Shown here: piece after piece, positions 21,413 to 32,599 of the stretch | Position numbering within the stretch: position 1 is the first letter of the stretch | Layout of the letters: every line of letters starts with the position of its first letter | Source of the DNA: Ancistrus triradiatus | Taxonomy: Eukaryota > Chordata > Actinopteri > Siluriformes > Loricariidae | DNA length: 64,000 bases | Direction of reading: 5' to 3' | Assembly: GCA_025084515.1 (NCBI GenBank) | Contig: JAJAGP010000565.1 | Coordinates: 284,001-348,000 of the forward strand | Program-made: the position numbers and the translations under genes | The notes under the pieces: generated by a model | Told to the model about the DNA's origin: nothing | The model's database searches: none | The model's input: only the letters and a program-made list of their open reading frames with translations

Positions 21413-23542
21413 TATGTATACATTCCAGTACCCAAGGGACCTTTACTGATTTTGCACACAAGCTGCATTATGTCTGGTTAGAAAGCTTGACTCCCTCATG
21501 ACCTCAGCCTCTTGGTTTAACTGTTCTTCCCAGTCTGGCTCAATAGAGTGTGCAGCTAAATGTTCTCAGATATCTCATTTCAAATGAGAGGAGGCGGTGG
21601 CAAGAGAATGAAAGCTTCTTGGCACTAGAGCCGTGGTCACCAGCCCTGGGCCTGCACATTCACCACCTCTTAGAATTCAGTTTGTTCCACATCCAGATAT
21701 TGGATTAGCCTGATCAGCAGTTGTGTATTTCAGTTATTGGTGACCACGGTTCTAGGTAGTGAGCCAGGCACAGTGCATGCTGGATTTGTAGGGAAAGAAA
21801 AAATAGATTTGCTCCATGGAAATTGTTATTGCTTTTGCCAAAGTGGAAAACCTCAGGGCATTTCCACAACTATTTTCAGAAATGTTGAAACTGAGTTTAC
21901 CTTATTGTACTCCATGGCACCACTTGTTTTTTGTTTGTTTGTTTCCATTGTTTTAACTCTATGCCCAGAAGCTATGCAAGTTTCATTAGCTGGTGTTGCT
22001 TTATTATTGATCACAAGAACTTTCCATTTTTGTTTCTAAATCTGGATAATGCAAGTCAGTCTGGTAAATTATTACCAAGGTATCATTACTTCTTTCCCAT
22101 ATTCATGCATGTTTTGGTTAATCTCTGCTTTAATTGCAGGCTATTGTAGTAATATTTATGTATCACTTTGTAACAAATCATTTGTTAAAGGACCAATATG
22201 TCTTAGAATTTAGACTTGGGCACATTATAGAGATGGTTGTTATGTTAAATTCAAAACTTTTAATTTCATGCACGATGATGCACATTACAAAATTCAATAA
22301 TGATTATAACTTAAATCATTTATGGTCAGTGGTGGTCCCTGGCCTGTGGGGCCATACAGTATGTTGTATCTTTTTTTAAGTGTACTTTGCATTAACATGG
22401 GACCACTATTTTCACTGATGGATGGTTAAAGTGAGAGTCTCAGTTGAACATAGCCACAGGTGAGCCAAAATGACGAAATACAATTATACTTGGTGTAACA
22501 GAGAAAAATTACTAGTGTGTGTAAGTGAAAGCAATACTTGGCCACTGAGTGTACACTATCAGTAATTATATCGTCCTATCAATTCAAAACCAACCACTGT
22601 AAGTAAACCACTTGCATATCTGTTGAACAGCCTTAACCTCACATATATAAAATAATAATTCCATTGCGATTGCTTATTTTAGGGTCCAAATGTTGGGCAG
22701 TTTGCCAAGCTTACAGCCCACTTGACCGCAGTGCCAGTGTGATAGTGGGGCTCTCTATGCCCATGGTGCAGGGCTCAGTGTACTACAGACGTGAGAGAGA
22801 CACACAAGCAGGGCATTACTGCTGCTCCCACACTAATCCTACCCAGACCAAATAGCTTATCCAGGCCATAGAACACGCTTGTGAAAGCAGGTGTTAATTA
22901 GAGACAGCTCATAGTGGAGGATTTAGTGGATCTGCATGTATGTGTGTGTAAGAAACATGTGAGCTGGGCTGCTGTGACAATAGCACTAGTCTATCTCAGA
23001 AAGAAAGAGAAAGCAGACACTGACAGGACCTCCACTGTCTGATGAACACATGGTTCCATGTGTTAGAAATCATCCTCCCACGTGGCGCTGAGACACAGGC
23101 TGAAACTTAAGTCCAGGACCAGGGGCATGTCTTGATGAAAGACAGTACGGGAAACAGAATATTAAAGCCAAGTCTGCAGAAATCCTAGCCTGTCACGCCA
23201 CGGTTCAACCCTCCCCCATGGCCTTATGGGAGTTGGAGTCTGGTTGTAGGCGTTGGAAAAAAAAGGAGAGAATTAGAGAGAATAATGTTGGGAAGATGTT
23301 CAAAAGAGAAAGTGTATAAACATGCCAGATATGGAGGCTTTGTTCTTGTGGGTAAAAGATTACGGGACGATTACCTAACTGGTCCTGAGACACCACCAGA
23401 CAGTCTTTGTCATGAAACAGTGAATATATTGTAAAGGTATAGTGTGTACCAAAAGCAAACCTGTGGTTGGTTTTCGAGGACATGATTTAGAAACACTATG
23501 TGGTGGCACATTTGTAGTTCAGTCTTCTTATAATCACTTACT
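21413..23542. other. Unannotated stretch
   Basis: No exon, repeat family or RNA gene recognised. Several open frames of 60-100 residues occur on both strands, overlap one another and look random. Bases 22690-23220 are somewhat richer in G+C. Confidence 0.4.
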
Positions 23543-23684
23543 CATTTACATTTACAGCATTTAGCAGACGCCCTTATCCAGAGCTCAAGGGACCCAACAG
23601 TGGCAGCTTGGCACAGGTGGGATTTGAACCCTGGACCTTTTGGTCCATAGTCCAGTACCTTACCCACTAGGCTACCACAGTCCC
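23543..23684 (-). repeat. tRNA-derived SINE, family S, internally deleted
   Basis: It keeps the tail module, 'cccaacagtggcagcttgg' and the tRNA-like head ('gggatttgaaccctgg' to 'ctaccacagtccc'). About 50 bp of the centre are missing compared with 4832-5023. Confidence 0.83.
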
Positions 23685-23714
23685 TTACTCTTGGGACTTA
23701 CTCTTGCAACATGT

Positions 23715-24551
23715 ACAGCCACTGATTGTGCAAGTTCTCCTCCTTAGAAAGATGAGAGAGGTCTGTAATTGTCATCATAGCTACACTTCAACAAAATGAG
23801 AAAAGGGAAAAATCCAGGAAATCACATTGTAGGATTTTTAAAGAATTTAATTGTAAATTATTCTGGAAAATAAGTATTTGGTCAATAACAAAAGTTCAAC
23901 TCAATACTTTGTAACATAACCTTTGTTGGCAATGACAGAGGTCAAACGTTTCCTGTAAGTCTTCACCAGGGTTGCACACACTGTAGCTGGTATTTTGGCC
24001 CATTCCTCCATGCAGATCTTCTCTAGAGCAGTGATGTTTTGGGGCAACATGGACTTTCAACTCCCTCTACAAATTGTCTATGGGGTTGAGGTCTGGAGAC
24101 TGGCTAGGCCACTCCAGGACCTTGAAATGTTTTTTACGGAGCCACTCCTTTGTTGCCCGAGCGGTGTGTTTGGGATCATTGTCATGCTGGAAGACCCAGC
24201 CATGTTCCATCTTCAATGCTCTCACTGATGGAAGGAGGTTTTGGCTTAAAATCTCACAATACCCCCATGCTTCACAGTAGGTATGGTGCAACTCAGAATT
24301 CTTCTTCCTCCAAACACACCAAGTTGAGTTTTTACCAAAAAGTTCTATTTTAGTTTCCTCTGACCACATGATATTCTCCCAATCCTCTTCTGGATCATCC
24401 ATATGCTCTCTGGCAAACTTCAGACGGGCCTGGACATGTACTGGCTTAAGCAGGGGGACACGCCTGGCACTGCAGGATCTGGGTCCCTCTCGGCGTAGTG
24501 TCTTACTGATGGTAGCCTTTTTACTTTGGTCCCAGCTCTCTGCAGGTCATT
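23715..24551 (-). pseudogene. Tc1 family C fragment, catalytic half
   Basis: It begins near 23715 inside the right terminal repeat ('cagccactgattgtgcaag') and reads leftward as transposase. The minus-strand frame 24402-24067 gives MDDPEEDWENIMWSEETKIE to WVFQHDNDPKHTARATKEW and SPDLNPIDNL. Compared with 11384 it carries changes at two catalytic positions (WSEET for WSDET, PIDNL for PIENL), and an internal deletion near the HGGGN block. The N-terminal half is absent, with the break at about 24551. Confidence 0.83.
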
Positions 24552-24689
24552 CAGTGTGGATGCTATGGGCGTTTCTACACTGCTTGTCCTACTGGGCACA
24601 AACTGAATTTAAAAGGGCTTAAAAGTTTCCCACTGACTGCCAATCAGTCCTAGGGGCACAACTGCACATAAAAAATAAGCTTTGTTATA

Positions 24690-24885
24690 CACTTAATAAA
24701 TTAAGTGATTTAACAGAAGTGTGCATTACTCTTCCATGTTGTTTTTTTTATATAATGTTTAATAATTAGTTGCATTAACTAAATCTAGGTATGAGCTATC
24801 ATTACCTTATCTGCAGCATGGCTGACTTTCTTTTAAATATTCACAGATGTCCATTATTCCATGAGAAAAACCGAAAGACACTGGC
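24690..24885 (+). repeat. Unclassified dispersed repeat, copy 2
   Basis: Collinear with 1760-1997, including 'atgagctatcattacc' and 'ccatgagaaaaaccgaaag'. It is followed by non-matching sequence, so the family boundary is near 24885. Confidence 0.5.
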
Positions 24886-25440
24886 TCAGACTGAAAGCAT
24901 TCAAGTGTTTGGAAAGATGCTGGGGCATTATGGGAAATGTAGTGCCTGTAGTGAATTTACATGGCATGTCCTGTAGTTCTCCTCAGCAATCCAGGATAAA
25001 TTTACTTTTTACCCTTTCAATTTTAGTGGGTACATTAACATTTGGCTGGGGCACGTGCCAGAGTATAATGGGTCTGATGACGCCCCTGGTCGATACACTG
25101 AAAATCCAGTCATCCAGTCAATAATATGATCATTAACTTATTAATGGAGCAAATATACTGTTTACCACTGTTAAATAGTAAATAGTACTGATGCTGAAAA
25201 TAATTACTATATAAACTATTACATATTATATAATACTACATAAAAGTAATTTAACATAAGCAATATTTGCTATTTGCCCACTGTATTCATACCAGAGAAA
25301 ATTGTGCATTTACACTTAGTCATTTTACATCTAATCAGAGGCACAAAACATGCACACATATGAATGTGTTGCGATGCAAGCCGACAAAACTATATTCAAA
25401 GATCAGGAACAATAAAAGTGCAATGGAGAGAGGACACAGT
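24886..25440. other. Unannotated stretch
   Basis: Nothing recognisable; AT-rich after 25130. Confidence 0.4.
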
Positions 25441-27590
25441 ATCCTAGATATTGTTTGAAGAGGTGAGTCTTCAGACCTGTGCAGAAGGAAGAGAGACATT
25501 TGGTCATTCTGACTGGTGTGAGATGCTCATTCCACCAATGAAGTGCCAGGGCACAACATTGAGCTCTGGCCTTGTGGAGAAATAATGTACCAGGGGTCTT
25601 GGAGTTAAAGATCTCAGTTGAGCAAGCATGCAGTTGTATAGTTCTGAATCAAAGAGCAGTAAATAACATGAAGCTGAACATTTTGAGGTCTGAAAATCTA
25701 TGACAAGAGTTCTTCTCCTTGATACAACAGGAATCCAGTGGTGTAATCTCAGTAGCACTGTGTAAGAGTTGAAAAATAAACTTTGGTGGGTTGTGAGCCA
25801 CAAAGCAACAGAACATGATGGCGAATTAGAAAGAAAAAGGAAAAAAGAAAAGAAAACAGAATGTAATCAAGCCTGAAAATGATGAGCAGCTTCTCAAGTT
25901 AGGAAAGGATGCATTATTTTAATGTTGTGGAGGTGGTTGATGTGATTTGATTAGAAAAACTGAGGTTGTTATCCAAAATCACACCATGATTTGTTGATTA
26001 AGAGGGCAAGTGTCAGGAAGTTCTTCACTGTGAGAAAGAGCAGTTCAGTCATGTCCAGGTTGAGTGTTTTGCCATTCATGAAGTGATATGCAGATAACTG
26101 TCTCAAATCAGAGCAAAATTTAGTATCATCTGCGTAGCAGTGGTACAAGAGGCCATGGGATGTAATCGCTAAGCCCAGTGATTTAGTGTGCAGGGTGAAC
26201 AGAAGTGGACCAAGAGCTGATCCCTGAGAAACTCCTGAAGTAATCCTATCAGGTGATGAATGTGAACCTTCCTGTGCTACCTGGTAGGACAAATCTTGCA
26301 TGTATGAGGTGAACCAGACAAGTGCATGACCCCGGATGTCCAAGTGAACAAGAGTGAAGATGAGAATCTGTTGGTTCATAGTGTCTAATGCAGCAGACAG
26401 AGTCAAAAGTATATACAGACATGGAGTTTTCCTTGGCTCTATGAAAAGCTTCAGTTACTGCAAGAAAAGTAGTTTCTGTAGACTGAACCACCTTGTAAGT
26501 AGGCTAGTCAGTATCAAGGAGCTTATTTTTTTGAAGAAAGGAGCACAGTTGACCAAGTAAAGTGTGTTTTGTACAGGAATGGAAGGAAGGAGGCAGGTCA
26601 GTAGTTGGACATGTCAGCCGGGTTGAGTGATTGCTTCTTCAGTACAGCTGTAACTTGAGTCATCTTGAAGAGAGAAAGAACCATGCCTGATATCAGTAAC
26701 ATGTTAATCATTGTTTTGGTATATGATGCAAGGATTCTGGCAATTGCCTGGAGAAATGTGGATGATGCTGGATTCAGAGGGTAGGTTATCTAAATCACTA
26801 AACCTTTAGTAGTCTTTAGTTTTTTGGGTAAGAATTTATATTACTAAATACATGGGATCTTGTTTTATAAATAAAAGACTTTTTTGAATTGTTTAGTACA
26901 TTAACAGTAAATTAGCTGCTATTTGTATCACACACATTTAGATAGCTACTGTACTATTGGCCACCGTGTTAAATTGCTTTGGGATTATTCTAATTTATAT
27001 TCCTTTAGTGGTCACTAGTGTGACCACGTCATCCTCAGTAATCAGTGATTGAATGTTAAGTAAGTCTAGCAAAGAGCATGGGATTCCAGAGTTCTGGAGA
27101 GGGTTTAGCAGAGTAGCAGCAGCAGTGTCAGCAGGAAGTGCTGAGAAAGAGTCTGAAGATGGCATTATAGAGTGGACAGTCAAGGATAATGAAAGATGAC
27201 ATTTAGTTCTTTAAGCTTATTCTGATCATTGCTGTAGTAGAGGGAGTGGAAGTGGGTGTTGAGAAGCACATAAAAGGTAAAACACCCAAAATTGAGAGGC
27301 GTTAGTAATAACAGGTTGGTCGAACGTTGTAGAGTTCTTGCTGAAGACAACATCAAGAGTGTTTGCCTGCCCTGTTAAGTGGTGGTGATGTTTGTGTAAG
27401 TTCAGGTTGAAAGAGGAAAGATGGTGTCATGACGATTGGACAGGATACCATTAATAGGTAGATTGCGGTAACCTAGTAGACGCAGAATAATACCATCCAT
27501 CTGCATTGGAGCCAGTAAAGAAAAAGCAAAGTTTTTTTTTTTAAGAACACATGGTCGTAAGTCATAATGATATGAAGTTTGCAAAGCTTG
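25441..27590 (-). pseudogene. 5'-truncated LINE (Jockey/CR1/L2 group), endonuclease C terminus and reverse transcriptase
   Basis: Reading the minus strand from 27590 down, about 27420-27280 gives an endonuclease end (SSFNLNLHKHHHHLTGQANT, then LDVVFSKNST). The frame 26406-25969 is the RT core: SAALDTMNQQILIFTL, GVSQGSALGPLLFTL, then the catalytic box YHCYADDTKF at about 26150, with both Asp residues, and LNLDMTELL. The frame 25803-25504 has the C-terminal domain (LHHWIPVVSRRR, then HYFSTRPELNVVPWH). Frameshifts separate these parts and stops break the linker. No 5' end or ORF1 is present. Jockey-supergroup membership is inferred from motifs. Confidence 0.85.
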
Positions 27591-27793
27591 AGCCGTATAG
27601 TATGAAGTTCATAATAGGAGATCTGGGGCTGTATTCAAAAGATACTAGAATCCTCTAGACAGCTCCTAACTAACTAAAAACTTCCTATGAGTTTTAGCTT
27701 AAGAGTTCAAAAGTGATCTGAAGCAGCTGCGAGGAAGAAGAACACAAAAGCTTTTATAATCTTCGCTGGACGAGATGGGGCGGACCCAACTGT

Positions 27794-28954
27794 GAGTGGT
27801 GCTTGAAGTTTCTGAACACCCTTTAGAATTTTCTATATTTCTGCATAAACTGTATATATGTAAATCTAAATTGTATATTATATTTTCACTCCACAATACA
27901 AGTCCCTAAAAGGTAGATAAAGAGAACAACATTAAACAAATGGAGACAAAAATATATACTTGGTACATTATTTATTGAGAAAATGATCCAGTATACCTAT
28001 TATTGAGTGGCCAAAATTATGTGAACCTCTAAGGATAAGCAGTTCATCTGAAGGTGAAATTAGAGTCGGTGTTTCAAGTTCAATTGGATACATCAGGTTG
28101 AGTGGGCACCCTGTTTATTTAAAAGAAACAGGGATCTATCAAAGTCTGGCTCTTCACAACATGTTTGTGGAAGTGTATCATAGGCCAAAACAAAGAAGAT
28201 TTCTCAGATTTCTCTTTTTTTTTTTCAGAAAAGAGTTGTTGATGTTGCTCATCAGGCTGGAAAATATTATCAAAACCAATCTCTAAAGAGAAGTTTTTTG
28301 GACTCCACCAATCCACAGTCAACATAATGGTACAATGGAGGAAAATTCGAGACATTGTTTCCCTCCCCAGGAGTGTCGACCAACAAATATCACTCCAATA
28401 GCAAGGCAATAGTTTTAATGTTTTTGAATATTGGTGAGGTCACAAAGAACCCCAGGGTAAAACGTCTAAGCAACTGAAGGCCCTCTCACATTGGCTAATG
28501 TTAATGTTCATGAGTCCACCTATCAAAGAACACTGAACAACAATGGTATGCATGGCTTGGGTTCAAGAGAAAGCCACTGCTCTCCAAAAACAACTTGCTG
28601 CTCGTCTGCAGTTACTAAAGATCACATGGACAAGAAAGCTATGGAAGAATTTTTTGTTGGACCGATGAGACCAAAATAGAACTTTTGGTTTAACAAGAAA
28701 TCGCTATGTTCGGAGAAACAGTAAAACACTGCTTTTTCCAGAATAAAACCTACTCCCATCTGTGAAACATGGATGGTGGTAGTATCATGGTTTGGGCTGT
28801 TTTGCTGCCATCTGGACGCAGGAGACGTTTTTGCCATCATGGATGGAACAATGTTTCTGAATTATTCAGAGAATTCCTAAAGGAAAATGTCAGGACCTCT
28901 GTCCATGAACTGAATCTCACAAGTAAAAGTGGGTCATGCAGCAAGACAAACGAC
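27794..28954 (+). pseudogene. Tc1 family A element lacking its 3' part
   Basis: It begins with a degraded left end ('gagtggtgcttgaag') and follows the copy at 60155 through the inverted repeat, the HTH region (28180-28400), the first catalytic Asp region near 28655 ('ttggaccgatgagacc', TDET-like) and the HGGSI block near 28770. It breaks off within the second catalytic motif ('atgcagcaagacaa') at about 28954. A poly-T run near 28211-28224 disrupts the N terminus, and several frameshifts are present. Confidence 0.83.
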
Positions 28955-29836
28955 TGTGCTGGTTTTATCCTCTCCACACGAACTACTCTCTCTTGCTCTT
29001 TCTCCACACAAATGCACTCCTAATTAGGGACATACTGTTTTGCCTATTATAAAGCTTCGACACTAACAGGCATAGACTATTTTATGCGTATTTTAACAAC
29101 TAATCCCCACGCATTTATTTGCTTTATTTTAATTAATAGCATATTATAACAAAGCGAAATTTTTTGTTGCCTACTTAATCTAATTGGATAGCCTCGAACT
29201 GGAGAAAATTCCGGTTCTGTTCTTTTCAGGTAGACAGTTTCTGCCATGTCTAATCTGTCTAATTCTGCTGGGGTTGGTTCATATTACCGTTAATTTCGGG
29301 TGTTTTTCGCTGTTAAGGCGATTGTACTATCTCTACTAAGGTCACCCACACCATTATTCCTACAAGATCTAATCGGTAGTGTTTCATTACTCACGTATTG
29401 AGAACATTTCTTCGCCTTGGTTGTATTTCTATTTTTTCTCCTCGACTTAATAGAACTTCTAAGATCCCAAAAGTCCTATCCTCCTACTCCGAACTGTTTT
29501 ACATTCAGCACTCTGGAATGACACCAGTGTGTCCTCCCCCCTTTTTTTTTTCTGCTGGATGTTTTCTGACATATTCCATTCTCAGTGAGAGTCAAGAATT
29601 GAAGGGATAAGAGCTAGGATATGACCAACAATGAAGTCCAGCTTTGGTAATTACAGCTGACATTTCCATAGACTCCGTCTACAGGCAGTTCCACAGTGGG
29701 CGACCAAAGTTGACAGACAAGCTAGGGGTGAGGTCACGTCCTTAAAAATGTCTGTAATGGGAATGTAAGAAGACGATGATCCTCTATGAATCACACTCAT
29801 TATTTGTCTGGAGTAAGTCAGAAATAACAAACACTA
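28955..29836. other. Unannotated stretch
   Basis: No repeat family or exon recognised. Confidence 0.4.
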
Positions 29837-30380
29837 CAGTTGGGGCCAAAAAGTATTTTGTCACCACTGATGTGCAAGTTCTCCTACGTAGAACGATGAG
29901 AGAGGTCTGGTAAATTGTCATCACAGGATACACTTCAACTATCAGAGACAAAAATGAGACAAAACCAATTCAGTTTGCGATTTTTAATTTTAAATCATGG
30001 TAGGAAAATAACTATTTGGTCACCCACAAACAAGCAAGATTTCTGGCTCTCACAGGCCTGTTAACTTCCCTTCGTTAAGAACTCCTTCTGTCCCTCCACT
30101 CATTAACCTGTAATTAATGGCACCTGTTTTAACCTCCTTAGCTGTATAAAAGGACACCTGGTCCCACCTCAAACAGTCAGACTCCAAACTCAACCAAGAC
30201 CAAAGAGCTGTCGAAGGACATACCCAAAAAATAAAAAAACCAGGAAGGAACTTGTAGACCTGCAAGTCATGCTGGAAGAGTGAATCTACAATAGGAAGCA
30301 GGTTGGGTTTGGAATAAATCAACTGTTGGAGCAACTTTGTAAGACACATGGAAGACATACAACGAACCATTGATAATTCA
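29837..30380 (+). pseudogene. Tc1 family C fragment, left half
   Basis: After TA at 29835-29836 it begins 'cagttggggccaaaaagtat', then follows family C through the leader to the HTH ('gaccaaagagctgtcgaag', 'gtgaatctacaatagg'). Many single-base insertions of the type A-to-AA and T-to-TT break the frame. It ends at about 30380 within the HTH, so there is no catalytic domain. Confidence 0.75.
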
Positions 30381-30849
30381 CACACAGAACACAATTCATT
30401 CGCAGGCCTACCAAAATCCTTGTCAACCAATACTGCGTCCAAACTTATTAAAATATCATTGTATTATTCTACCTTATTATTTTATTATATTAAAACGTTC
30501 CGTCCAAAACTTAACCATTTAAAATGTGCTTATGCCCTTTAGAAACACTGTATGGATTGTGTGTGCCCATTGACCACATCACTTTATTTTTTGATCCATT
30601 TCTTTTCCCCTGACTGAAATGTTCCCATGCCAGTGATGGCTCACAATCTGTCCAAGTGCCGAAGCTTCTATGGTGGCCATTCACAGTGACACGCATGCTC
30701 AGACCAGACAATTGACAAATGAGCATGTAATTGACAACCTGCAAAACATTTTGGCAAAACTGTTTAATGTTTTTTACTGTTCAGTGGCACACATCTATAC
30801 ACAATGTTACATCAAGACTAGTCATATATATACACAGTCAAGTCAATAC

Positions 30850-30965
30850 CAATTTAGTGTAATCAATTAACCTAATGTCTTTTGGACTGTGGATGTCTGC
30901 ATGTCTTTTGGACTGTGGGAGGAAACCAGAGTACCCCCACACAGACACAGGGAGGATATGAATGA
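30850..30965 (-). repeat. SINE family T fragment
   Basis: It has 'gtaatcaattaacctaatg', 'cttttggactgtgggagg' and 'cacacagacacagggagg'. The 'tgtcttttggactgtgg' part is present twice (about 30877 and 30902), a short internal duplication. Confidence 0.7.
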
Positions 30966-31539
30966 ATCTTGACAGAGACTTTTTGGCATCTTACAGTATG
31001 TATTGCAAACCCAACTCTGGTATTTATTGGGACAGTAAAGAGAACAGTAATGCGCAGTAGATTTGACTGATTACTCCTAAACTGTACTGAGATTGAAACG
31101 TAACTGGTAACCACAGGTTTACTCCTGTTTCGTTCAACAGGGTCTCTCATAAAACTGTTCCTTTACCTGTCTGGCCCAGTCATTTTCTGCATTAGGTTAC
31201 TGGACCAGACTACTTTTTTTAATGGAAACTGTCTGGCTGCAGGGGAGACAAACAGAGAGACAGACTCAATGAATCTCTCTGGTAGCTCTCAGTTCTGGCT
31301 GAAGAGTCTAGTATGAATTTCCCCCTCTACATGCAACTTTAGAAGTATGGTCTTTAAAAAACTTATGACTTTGAAAGGGACACATGGCCATGGCCAGGGA
31401 TGTAGCAGCCATTTGAAAAGTGAGGGAGTCATAAACAACACACAGTCCTGTCACATTACATGACTAGCTTTTCTGGACCAGTGTTACTCAGCTAGGTAGG
31501 TCAATGATATCCCCAATAGAGATTAACACTTCCTACCAC
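30966..31539. other. Unannotated stretch
   Basis: No exon or repeat recognised. Confidence 0.4.
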
Positions 31540-31940
31540 TGCTTCATAAAGCTTGAACAAAGTCATGTCTTCCCCTGCTGACTTGCAGAAGAGTCTGCCA
31601 AAACATTTTTGAGGCTGTCAAAAAGTATTTTTCCAAAGTTTCTCCAAACTCTTCAAATTTCCAAGCTTTCATTGCTGCAACTGCCTTTGCTGCAACCCTT
31701 CTGGCCTGGCGATACTTCTCAGTTGAATCAGGAGATCACTGCCATTTGATCACTGTTTCTTGCAGCCTCTTCTACAATTGAGGACTTGAACAAGGTCCAG
31801 TCAGAGTCAATGTCCCTGACCTCACTTGGTACAAGGGAGTCCTTTCCAGGGTTGGTAGTTATGGCACACTGATTTATATTTGTATCTTTCATGGGGGTAT
31901 TTTGAAACGCACTTTGTCTGATCTCCCCCACTCATAATTT
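31540..31940 (-). pseudogene. LINE fragment, region between endonuclease and reverse transcriptase
   Basis: The minus strand reads, with one break, from DSDWTLFKSSIVEEAAR through a YRQARRVAAKAVA-like stretch and WKFEEFGETLEKYF to KMFWQTL. This is the linker typical of another fish LINE family, distinct from the two longer LINEs here. No RT motif remains. Confidence 0.6.
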
Positions 31941-31984
31941 TTCACTATATTCACCAACAGGTGCAATTACTGAGAGTATCATAT

Positions 31985-32185
31985 CATATCAAGTCAAGTC
32001 AAAGTTATTTATATAGCAATTAAATTATTTATGTTCCACAACAGAGCATTGTCTCAAAGAAGCGTTACAATTATCTTGGCCCACTACCCTAACTGAGCAA
32101 GCCTAGGGTGACACTGGCAAGAAAAACTCCCTCAATGTCATAAGGAGTAAACCTTGGGAGGATCAAGCCTAGATGTTACATGTAA
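31985..32185 (-). repeat. 3' tail of an L2-like LINE
   Basis: It starts with 'tcaagtcaagtcaaag', continues 'gagcattgtctcaaag' and 'gagcaagcctagggtgac', and reaches 'ccttgggaggatc'. It is the reverse complement of the 3' end at about 37130-37296, without coding sequence. Confidence 0.78.
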
Positions 32186-32229
32186 GAATTAAACGAAGTT
32201 ACCTAATTAATAGGTTTTGTGTATGAGTC

Positions 32230-32580
32230 TACTTTTGGGTAGTGTACCTCTTGATGAGGAATCGTACACTGCTAGACATGCCTCTACGACACACTCAGCA
32301 ACATTTTGCCCACTTGACAGGCTTTGAGATGGGGCGCGTCATTGGACTGAAAATGACAGGATGGCTGGCCATGCAGATCTAGCTGTTAAGAGCTGTTGGG
32401 AGCAGTGGTCCTCACATGCCGAACAGGTTCAGATGGCCCCAGACAAACCTCCAGTAGAGAGGATCATTTGATCCACCAACAAACACGAGCAGCTCCCACA
32501 GAACGCTGAGAGAACGCTGAGAGAATGCTGAGAGAACTGACGCGAGGATTGCGAGGATCTGGCAACCCAGACTGATCCGC
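32230..32580 (+). pseudogene. Family G DNA transposon, N-terminal transposase fragment
   Basis: From 'gctagacatgcctctacg' a frame reads MPLRRTRQHFAHLTGFEMGR, then VIGLKMTGW, a Tc1-type N-terminal domain. Degenerate traces of the linker continue to about 32500. Bases 32500-32540 contain a triple direct repeat of 'gaacgctgagaga'-type units. Confidence 0.6.
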
Positions 32581-32599
32581 GGTTGCACATAGGACGCCG

